Below, one piece after another: positions 1-5,566 of a stretch of 5,566 nt of DNA. The translations under genes were made by a program, and so were the position numbers. Under the pieces are notes generated by a model. It ran no database searches. It saw nothing but the letters and a program-made list of their open reading frames with translations, and was not told where the DNA came from. Each line of letters opens with the position of its first letter. The stretch's first letter is position 1. The stretch comes from Myxococcales bacterium (lineage in GTDB: Bacteria; Myxococcota_A; Polyangia; Polyangiales; Polyangiaceae), in contig JAHFDX010000290.1 in the NCBI GenBank assembly GCA_023248785.1, positions 1 to 5,566 of the forward strand. The letters are read 5' to 3'.

Positions 1-3000
1 GAATAGTGAATCTTGGCCGAAAAATGCGTTCACTGAAAGGTGAACAGGTTTCGACTCGAGCGCTCGTTGGTAATCTGAAAGCGCAAGCAACGACCATGCG
101 GCCTCGTGTGTCGAATCCCAAGCACCATTTTTCCGCGCGCCAAGAATTCCGCGCACGATTTTTGGAATCAACGGATGCGTTGGCTCGAGCGCAATCAGCG
201 CGCGCAGCACGTGTGCCGTGGCCGTGATTCGCGTGGTGTACCAATTGGCTCCCTCAAGCTCGACGACCGCACTCGTCGAATGCAAATGAATGGCGTTCTC
301 AAGATCGCGCAGGAGCTCCTTGCCTTGTTTCGGATCCATTCGGGCACTCGCCCACGCGTGAGCAAGGTGCGCGCGCTCGACGAGGCTAAACGTTGCGCGC
401 TTTCCGTAAAGCTGCGTGATGAGCCCAACGTCAGGCGCACCACTCGTCGCAAGCACATCTGCGACGAACGGCGTCTCCACGGAATGACCCGGCGTCTTTG
501 TCTGCGCGCGCAGGTAGTCCGCTGCCGCGACGAGTGACCGCGGCGGCACGTACAGACCAAGCTTTTTCGCCTGATCGAGCACGAGCAGGACATACGCCGA
601 CAAGTACGGATTGGCTCGTGGTGAATCTGCCCAGAAGGCAAATCCGCCATCGGGACGTTGCGTAAGCAAGATTTTGGCAATGGCCTCTTCGGCCAACGCG
701 TCCGGATCCTTGGGCAACTTCACGTCAAATGTAACCGCTAGTGCACGCAATGTGGCCAATGGAAGCAACCTGCTCGCGAGCTGCTCTGCGCAGCCGTACG
801 GATATTGGAGAAGCTGGTCCATGCCATCAGAAACCCCCACAAGCGCACTCGAGGCAACACGAACATCGAGCCCCCCAACATCGGTTCGCACGCGGGATAA
901 ATCGCCCAGCTGCTCAGCAACGGGGACTTCGCTATCGCCCGCAAGCGCTACGGCCTCGAGCTCACCGGGAACCATCACTTCTCGATGAATGGTAATCGCG
1001 TCGCTGCGATCCGCCCCCTTCGCTCGAAACGTGATCGATGCACGCGTGGGCCGATCTGCACGCATGGCCCATCGCACCTCTACGGCGCCATCTGCGTTTA
1101 CTCTAGCCCGTTTTGTCCGGTCGCCCTCCGCGACGATTCCATTTGCTTCAACGCTCACCTCCACGTCCGAGCTGCCCTTGCCCTTTACGTTCATGGCCAC
1201 GCCGCCTTCGAACGAATCGCCGACTCGCATAAAACGCGGCATCAAGGGGCGAATCATAAGGTCCTTGTTCGTGACGATGCGTCCCTCGCCACGCCCGAAA
1301 TGATCGTCCGTACCCACCGCGACAGCCATGAGGCGGAACGTCGTCAGGTTGTCAGGCAACTTGAAACGAACCGTCGCTTTACCCGAAGCATCGGTTTGCA
1401 GATTGGGCGCAAAGTAGGCGGTAGCCCGGAGATCACTGCGCACGCCGCCTCCACCGCCCTCGTCGCCCTTGTTTGTGCTGCTGTTGTCCAGACGAAGCGT
1501 AAACGCGCGTGCCAACGCCATGCGTGAGTCGTACGTCCACACGTTCAGATTTCGCGCCTGCGAGAATGTCGCCACGGGGTCCGGAGGCTTGTATCCGGTG
1601 AGCATGAGCACGCCTTCATCCACCGCGTAAAAGGTAACTTCCGATGTTACATGTTTTCCACGGCTATCGCGCACGAGCACCGATGCCTCGGCCGTGTCGC
1701 CAGGCCGGTAGTTTGACTGCGCCGGCAGAACGTCGACCTTCAGCTCACGCGAGCCGGACTCGATCGGGATATCGATGGATCCATAGCGAAATACGGGTCC
1801 GAATGCGTCCGCGCTTTTTTCCTGCGGGTTCTTGGAACGCCCGCGAATTAGGTGCACACCCACAAACGCATTCGGTCGATAGGCTTCCGTAACGCTGATA
1901 GTTACAATAGGCGTGGGCCCTTTGAGGGTTCGCCGTTCGGTGAGATATACGCCCGCGCGCTCGACGGTAATAAGCGCCTCCGCTTCGTCGAATGGATTCT
2001 TGACAAGAATTTTCGCCGTATCGCCAACCCGATACTCCTTTTTGTCGGCTACAAGCCCAAGCTCGCCGCGATCGCCCATGCGCCATGCCGACGCGCTGCG
2101 CGACGTATCGGCAGTCACGTAGAGATACGTGCTTGCAGTGACGGGGTTGCCACGGCGGTCCTTTGCAAAGGCGCGCGCAATCATGTAGCCGGTCGCCTTC
2201 GCCTCGAGACGGCAGAGTGCGGGATCGACGCCTGTCGTCACATGACATTCACCAATCACTGTATCTGTGGGTCGCGACTCGTAATGGGTATCTCCTTCGG
2301 GCGCTGTCGCAGCCACCGAGTTCCATTCGCGATGGATGAGTTCTACGCGAATTTTTGCACTAGGAACAAAGTCGCCCTTTGGTGAAACCGCCGCTACGCG
2401 CACTGGAATCTCCTGGCCCTGCCCAATGAAGAGCTCTTGTCCACGATGAATGCCGACGTAAAATTCGGCGGGGTGCACGACAAATGTACCTGATGAAGAT
2501 ACAGTTTGCCGCGTCACGTCCTCGGCCTCGACGTCGTAGACGATCGACTCAGCGCCTCTTTGCCGTTCTAGCGCAAGCTGCAACGATCCCGAATAGCTAC
2601 CCTTTGCATCGAGTGCTGCCGTGCTCGTCTGAAGAACCATGCTCGTCGGATCGCGATTGGGCAGGTCGCCCCAATAGTCGTCATCCGTTGTTACAAATCC
2701 ATCGGGAGTCTTTGGCGTATAGTACCAACGCGAACGATGCGCCCTTATGGTCAACGAAGCGCCCGCTAGGGGGCTTCCAAACAGGTATTTTCCATCGACC
2801 CGCACATCGGCCCTGTCGCCACGCACGTACTCACGAAGAAAAGGCACAACGTCGAGCGCAAACTCCGCCGCACGATAGGCCGCTAGCTCGGCATACGCAT
2901 AGAAGGTTGCCTTGCCGTCTGTGCCCGTGGTTTCCGCCTGAAGGTGCAGCCCCCCAAGGGCCGTCGTTTTGGGCAATACAAATGACACATTGAAAGTTCC

Positions 3001-4953
3001 AAATTTCGACAACGTCGACGACTGCTCACCCACCGTGTTCCCAGCTCCATCTTCTGCGTGAACCTTTACGGCGTTGCCCGTAGGCGTTGTTGTTCCCGTG
3101 GGATTCGGTTGACGGACAATTCCCTTTACTTCGACGCGCTCTCCGGGCCGATAGACCCCGCGATCCGTGAAGAGGACACCCTGCACATGTTGCGCAGCTT
3201 CTGCATCAACCCAGCCAGCCGCGTACGTTTGGTCGGAAACGCCTGTGAATGCGATATCGCCGTCCTTGGAAACAAACACATGGTCCAAGCTCGCTTCGTC
3301 CCGCTGGGGCTCATAGGCCTCCTTTGCGATCTGAAGGGTGCCGTCTTCTCTCGTTTCCCCACCGAACACCACGCCCTTGCCGCACCTTTGGATCTCGACG
3401 TGAGCGCCTGCGACGCTATGCGCATCCGAAAGGCGTGTGACCCAAACAAGGCCACCAAATCGGCTCATTTTTGTGCCGATCCCGAGGTTCGTTCGGGCGG
3501 TCACTGCGAGATGCCGTGTAGGTCCCGTGTTGCCGATCGCAAGCAACCCCGTATCGCCCCCAAGGATCTTTTTTAAGTCGAGCTGATGCACATGGCGCGT
3601 GTTTCTCGCCGCGTTCACGGACACGTGGTGCATCGTCGCGAGAGGGTCGAACGATTCTATAATCGAATCGAATCTTTGTTGATGCAGAGCGCACATCACC
3701 TCCATCGCGCGGGTGGCGTCCACCTTCGTCGCAATGACGTCGTAGCCGTCCACATTAATGGAGGAAACCGGGATCTTTCGTATTCGACCCCCAAGCTCAA
3801 TGCTGGTCCCGTGCAGGCCAACTTCGACGTGCGGATCAAAGTCACCAGTCTGGACGTAAAATGTAACATTTCTAGTCAACTTTTGGCCGAAGCGATCGCT
3901 CATGCCCGCGAGGACAGTGATGCGATACTTCGTTGCTGGCCCGAGCTCGCCGGGCACCCACAGAGTCCTGCCCCAGTCGGGATGGGCGTTGGGCTTTGGC
4001 CAGTTGATGCGAATGGCGGGTTCAATGCGGACGAATCTTTGCGCGTCTCTTAGATCCACTTCATTGGAGAAGCCCAAGGTCACTTGCGATCGAGGACGAC
4101 ACAATGGCGTGTCGTTCCCGCACGGGTCGAGCGTTGGCTCCAGTGGCCCATACGTGTCAAAGGAACGCGGAGGTCTTTGCGTGCCGGCGGTACGTGGCCC
4201 TTCTAGACCTCGAAGGGATGGGGCGACCACGAGTTGAACTTCAGAATCCAGTGGCAAGGGGCGCACAGGTTTGAGAACAAACTCATTGCTGCTGTCCGGC
4301 AGTTTTCTCGTCGCTGTGATGGCGAATCGCTCGGCATTGCCCCCCGCCGGCGTTACCGTGAGCGACAGGCCCCGCGCAACCTCTGCGGAGTCCATCGCTT
4401 GATTGAAGCTCACAAAGAACGTCGAGGTGGGCGCCAAGTGGGCATCGTCTTCGCCCGCGATGGTTTGTGTGATGGCAGGTCGTGGCGTCGCAAATGCGAT
4501 GGTGTGTGACTTCGGGAGTTTTGAACCATCAAGCGCTTTGATCGAGTCGGGGATGACAACACGCATCTCACTCGCGCTCGGAAATGCCCTCTCAGGCCGA
4601 AATACGAGTGCACTTGTTCCGAGCCATTGCCATGTGCCAAGCACGGACGATCCATTCGCTGTTACCGTGATGGGCAGGTTGGGTTCTTTCTCCGCAAGTT
4701 CGAGCGCAACAACGGGGCGACTAAATAGCACCGTCACTTCCCTCGGCGCATCCACCTCTCCCGATGGCCCTGCAAAGGCTATGTCGAACGGACCGACAAC
4801 GCGCCCTCGCTGCGTTTGGTTCTCGACAGAGAGTGTTCGTTGCGGTGTTACGTTGGGTGGCTTCCCCTCGGGAAAGCAACTCAGCAGTGTTGCCACAAGA
4901 AAAGTGCGCAGCCCATGCCTCGAACGAACCCATCCCCAAACGTGTAGTGGCAT
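1..4953 (-). CDS. Thioester-containing bacterial alpha-2-macroglobulin lipoprotein (3' end outside window)
   Basis: This is a predicted envelope protease trap: attack on a bait region triggers a conformational change and covalent capture of the protease through an internal Cys-Gln thioester (family knowledge). The frame is open for 1651 codons, with the same codon phase at every motif checked. Order seen: lipoprotein signal 1-26; Ig-like segments about 45-400; an MG3-like segment near 520-580; MG2 signature TDRGVYRPGE at 596-605, followed by VEVKGIVR; macroglobulin-type sandwiches to about 940; bait-region domain about 960-1120 with VDEGVL at 1111-1116 and LTGYKPPDP after it; a Gly5 linker at 1166-1170; the A2M core with ATAYFAP and KLPDNLTTFR; thioester CAEQ at 1388-1391; TED motifs RPDGGF at 1433-1438 and DSTHEAAW at 1613-1620. 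The terminal CUB/MG-like part is missing only because the window ends. Cys pairs 278/285 and 903/914 could form disulfides. ATG 4953 has a strong Shine-Dalgarno and an in-frame TGA upstream at 4972-4974. It resembles the thioester YfhM type rather than the thioester-less YfaS type. Whether a pbpC gene follows cannot be seen. Confidence 0.95.
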   Translation of the reverse strand, partial: MPLHVWGWVRSRHGLRTFLVATLLSCFPEGKPPNVTPQRTLSVENQTQRGRVVGPFDIAFAGPSGEVDAPREVTVLFSRPVVALELAEKEPNLPITVTANGSSVLGTWQWLGTSALVFRPERAFPSASEMRVVIPDSIKALDGSKLPKSHTIAFATPRPAITQTIAGEDDAHLAPTSTFFVSFNQAMDSAEVARGLSLTVTPAGGNAERFAITATRKLPDSSNEFVLKPVRPLPLDSEVQLVVAPSLRGLEGPRTAGTQRPPRSFDTYGPLEPTLDPCGNDTPLCRPRSQVTLGFSNEVDLRDAQRFVRIEPAIRINWPKPNAHPDWGRTLWVPGELGPATKYRITVLAGMSDRFGQKLTRNVTFYVQTGDFDPHVEVGLHGTSIELGGRIRKIPVSSINVDGYDVIATKVDATRAMEVMCALHQQRFDSIIESFDPLATMHHVSVNAARNTRHVHQLDLKKILGGDTGLLAIGNTGPTRHLAVTARTNLGIGTKMSRFGGLVWVTRLSDAHSVAGAHVEIQRCGKGVVFGGETREDGTLQIAKEAYEPQRDEASLDHVFVSKDGDIAFTGVSDQTYAAGWVDAEAAQHVQGVLFTDRGVYRPGERVEVKGIVRQPNPTGTTTPTGNAVKVHAEDGAGNTVGEQSSTLSKFGTFNVSFVLPKTTALGGLHLQAETTGTDGKATFYAYAELAAYRAAEFALDVVPFLREYVRGDRADVRVDGKYLFGSPLAGASLTIRAHRSRWYYTPKTPDGFVTTDDDYWGDLPNRDPTSMVLQTSTAALDAKGSYSGSLQLALERQRGAESIVYDVEAEDVTRQTVSSSGTFVVHPAEFYVGIHRGQELFIGQGQEIPVRVAAVSPKGDFVPSAKIRVELIHREWNSVAATAPEGDTHYESRPTDTVIGECHVTTGVDPALCRLEAKATGYMIARAFAKDRRGNPVTASTYLYVTADTSRSASAWRMGDRGELGLVADKKEYRVGDTAKILVKNPFDEAEALITVERAGVYLTERRTLKGPTPIVTISVTEAYRPNAFVGVHLIRGRSKNPQEKSADAFGPVFRYGSIDIPIESGSRELKVDVLPAQSNYRPGDTAEASVLVRDSRGKHVTSEVTFYAVDEGVLMLTGYKPPDPVATFSQARNLNVWTYDSRMALARAFTLRLDNSSTNKGDEGGGGGVRSDLRATAYFAPNLQTDASGKATVRFKLPDNLTTFRLMAVAVGTDDHFGRGEGRIVTNKDLMIRPLMPRFMRVGDSFEGGVAMNVKGKGSSDVEVSVEANGIVAEGDRTKRARVNADGAVEVRWAMRADRPTRASITFRAKGADRSDAITIHREVMVPGELEAVALAGDSEVPVAEQLGDLSRVRTDVGGLDVRVASSALVGVSDGMDQLLQYPYGCAEQLASRLLPLATLRALAVTFDVKLPKDPDALAEEAIAKILLTQRPDGGFAFWADSPRANPYLSAYVLLVLDQAKKLGLYVPPRSLVAAADYLRAQTKTPGHSVETPFVADVLATSGAPDVGLITQLYGKRATFSLVERAHLAHAWASARMDPKQGKELLRDLENAIHLHSTSAVVELEGANWYTTRITATAHVLRALIALEPTHPLIPKIVRGILGARKNGAWDSTHEAAWSLLALSDYQRALESKPVHLSVNAFFGQDSLF
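781..792 (-). other. Thioester motif CAEQ of the A2M protein
   Basis: Codons TGC-GCA-GAG-CAG encode Cys1388-Ala-Glu-Gln1391, matching the CxEQ pattern in which the Cys thiol and Gln side chain form the reactive thioester. It is preceded by Tyr1384-Pro-Tyr1386-Gly, the same YPYG context found in enterobacterial thioester A2Ms, where tyrosine shields the bond (from memory of the Salmonella structure). The protein is therefore predicted to be competent for covalent trapping. Confidence 0.93.
4876..4953 (-). other. Lipoprotein signal peptide of the A2M protein
   Basis: Residues 1-26 show a basic n-region (R10, R12, H13, R16), a short hydrophobic core FLVATLL (18-24) and a lipobox L23-L24-S25-C26. 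Leu at the -2 position of the box is less usual than Ala, Ser, Thr, Val or Ile but is tolerated in known lipoproteins. The +2 residue is Phe, so there is no Asp inner-membrane retention signal of the enterobacterial type. I infer export, lipidation at Cys26 and periplasm-facing membrane anchoring, as for YfhM of E. coli. Confidence 0.75.
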
Positions 4954-4962
4954 CGTAAGCAA

Positions 4963-4969
4963 CTCCTTC
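4963..4969 (-). promoter_or_regulatory. Shine-Dalgarno of the A2M gene
   Basis: GAAGGAG on the minus strand lies 9 nt before ATG 4953. It decides the start: the only other in-frame candidate after the upstream TGA (4972-4974) is a TTG that directly abuts this site and would be too close to use it. Confidence 0.85.
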
Positions 4970-4987
4970 GCTCAACCGGCGCAGAGA

Positions 4988-5003
4988 ATCAACGGTTGTG
5001 CCA
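4988..5003 (-). promoter_or_regulatory. Candidate sigma-54 (-24/-12) promoter for the A2M gene
   Basis: The minus strand reads TGGCACAACCGTTGAT. Against the usual sigma-54 pattern TGGCACGRNNNTTGCW, the -24 TGGCAC block is perfect, the spacing is exact, and the -12 block is TTGAT instead of TTGCW. The mismatch hits the C of the conserved -12 GC pair, which is the main weakness. A start about 12 nt downstream of the -12 element (near 4977) would give a leader of roughly 24 nt containing the Shine-Dalgarno, a sensible layout. I see no convincing sigma-70 promoter for this gene in the same region. Confidence 0.4.
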
Positions 5004-5055
5004 TGATTGGCGCGTACACAAATCGCGCAAATCGTGCCCAATTCACGGAAACATC

Positions 5056-5091
5056 GTGTCTGTGGACCCACGCCTGCGTGCCCTCAGACAC
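5056..5091. repeat. Nested inverted repeat in the divergent intergenic region
   Basis: Outer arms GTGTCTG (5056-5062) and CAGACAC (5085-5091) pair over 7 bp. After one T-T mismatch, GG (5064-5065) pairs with CC (5082-5083). An inner perfect repeat CACGC (5069-5073) and GCGTG (5076-5080) sits inside. No T-tract follows, so it is not a terminator for either strand. It may be a protein-binding site or a cruciform-forming element. Its centre lies about 97 bp upstream of the start predicted from the sigma-54-like element, a usual distance for an enhancer-binding protein. Confidence 0.45.
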
Positions 5092-5100
5092 ACGCCCTTC

Positions 5101-5129
5101 TTGCTCGCCCTGAAGCACACGGGTATGAC
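5101..5129 (+). promoter_or_regulatory. Weak sigma-70-like promoter candidate for typA
   Basis: TTGCTC (5101-5106) and TATGAC (5124-5129) are separated by 17 bp. They match the -35 and -10 consensus at 3 and 4 of 6 positions. Transcription would begin around 5136, only about 5 nt before the typA ATG, implying a nearly leaderless message. The match is poor enough to arise by chance, and the true promoter may lie elsewhere in 4954-5140. Confidence 0.25.
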
Positions 5130-5140
5130 CACGCGGCTCG

Positions 5141-5566
5141 ATGTCACGTTCCAACCTCCGAAATATCGCCATCGTCGCCCATGTCGACCACGGCAAGACA
5201 ACCCTGGTCGATCACATGTTGAAACAGGCAGGTACGTTTCGTGAAAACGAAGCGGTGGCCGAGCGCGTGATGGACTCAAACGACCTTGAGCGCGAGCGCG
5301 GCATCACGATCCTTGCGAAAAACACGAGCGTTCATTGGAACGGAATCAAAATCAATATTGTAGACACACCCGGCCACGCGGACTTCGGGGGCGAGGTTGA
5401 GCGCACGCTTCTCATGGCCGATGGGGCGCTCTTGCTCGTCGATGCCGCTGAAGGTCCCCTTCCCCAGACGCGATTTGTCCTTCGCAAGTGCCTTGAATTG
5501 GGTTTTCCAGTCATCGTCGTCATCAACAAGATCGACCGCCAAGACGCCCGGCCCGAAGAGGTATTA
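5141..5566 (+). CDS. typA: Ribosome-associated GTPase TypA/BipA (N-terminal 142 codons, 3' end outside window)
   Basis: TypA/BipA is a translational GTPase of the EF-G/LepA superfamily that binds the 70S ribosome and supports ribosome assembly and stress or low-temperature adaptation. The visible part is the GTPase domain: G1 AHVDHGKT at 13-20; the TypA-type switch I segment VMDSNDLERERGITI at 43-57, followed by LAKNT; G3 DTPGH at 75-79, followed by ADFGGEVER; G4 NKID at 129-132. The SND in switch I and the AKNT that follows separate it from LepA (SMD) and EF-G. The family is usually about 600 residues, so roughly three quarters lies beyond the window. ATG 5141 is the only start after an in-frame TGA at 5126-5128, and it places the protein start 4 residues before the conserved NLRNIA. 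No Shine-Dalgarno is visible in front of it. It is divergent from the A2M gene, with 187 bp between the start codons. Confidence 0.97.
   Translation, partial: MSRSNLRNIAIVAHVDHGKTTLVDHMLKQAGTFRENEAVAERVMDSNDLERERGITILAKNTSVHWNGIKINIVDTPGHADFGGEVERTLLMADGALLLVDAAEGPLPQTRFVLRKCLELGFPVIVVINKIDRQDARPEEVL

Noticed and set aside
985..1527. Long open frame (180 codons) on the plus strand, opposite the A2M gene
   Set aside because: It lies wholly antisense to a well-conserved coding frame, its protein is rich in Arg, His and Ala with no recognisable motif, and no Shine-Dalgarno decides its start. It is a G+C-driven shadow.
1852..2385. Plus-strand frame of 177 codons
   Set aside because: It is antisense to the bait-region part of the A2M gene, has low-complexity basic composition and shows no domain signature.
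3058..3576. Plus-strand frame of 172 codons with scattered cysteines
   Set aside because: It is the antisense shadow of the MG2 region, whose minus-strand translation carries the clear TDRGVYRPGE signature.
3891..3898. GCGATCGC octamer resembling the cyanobacterial HIP1 repeat
   Set aside because: It is a single occurrence inside coding sequence and is expected by chance in a G+C-rich gene.
4973..4998. Hairpin CAACCG/CGGTTG upstream of the A2M Shine-Dalgarno
   Set aside because: It has only 6 bp with a 14-nt loop, no extension and no T-tract. It overlaps the sigma-54-like element and is not convincing as a riboswitch or terminator.
5020..5037. Imperfect tandem 9-mers AAATCGCGC/AAATCGTGC
   Set aside because: There are only two copies with one mismatch and no further unit, so chance is likely.
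5125..5244. Plus-strand ATG at 5125 just before typA
   Set aside because: It is in a different frame from typA and gives a protein without family features; the conserved TypA frame begins at ATG 5141.
5276..5542. Minus-strand frame of 88 codons inside typA
   Set aside because: It lies opposite the conserved GTPase motifs of TypA. Acidic stretches such as DLVDDDDD come from reverse-reading the NKID/valine-rich region.

Overview
The window holds two divergently transcribed genes, each running off one end, separated by a 187-bp intergenic region (4954-5140). Coding density, the G+C-rich third positions (by eye, not computed), a large thioester alpha-2-macroglobulin lipoprotein and the TypA sequence all fit a Gram-negative bacterium. 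A Myxococcota-like (Polyangia-type) organism is my best guess, but this is an inference from general protein character, without any database search.

Minus strand, 4953 down to 1: one uninterrupted reading frame of 1651 codons with no stop inside the window. It encodes a bacterial alpha-2-macroglobulin (A2M). Features read directly from the translation are a lipoprotein signal ending at Cys26, N-terminal Ig-like/beta-sandwich segments, the MG2 signature TDRGVYRPGE (596-605), the bait-region-domain signature VDEGVL (1111-1116), a glycine-rich linker (1166-1170), and an intact thioester motif CAEQ (1388-1391) in the context YPYGCAEQ. These are followed by most of the thioester (TED) domain. The extreme C-terminus lies beyond position 1.

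Plus strand, 5141 to 5566: the first 142 codons of the translational GTPase TypA/BipA, with G1, G2/switch I, G3 and G4 motifs all present.

The intergenic region carries a good Shine-Dalgarno for the A2M gene. It also holds a sequence close to the sigma-54 (-24/-12) consensus in the right place for the A2M gene, and a 36-bp dyad centred about 97 bp upstream of the start that this promoter would predict. There is also a weak sigma-70-like element almost abutting the typA start codon, which has no visible Shine-Dalgarno.

The A2M protein is expected to sit in the periplasm as a membrane-anchored protease trap, while TypA acts on ribosomes in the cytoplasm. Nothing indicates a functional partnership beyond the shared promoter region. 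I see no RNA genes, mobile elements, CRISPR arrays or terminators. I do not see a convincing new system here; the most distinctive leads are the possible sigma-54/enhancer control and the enlarged thioester A2M.
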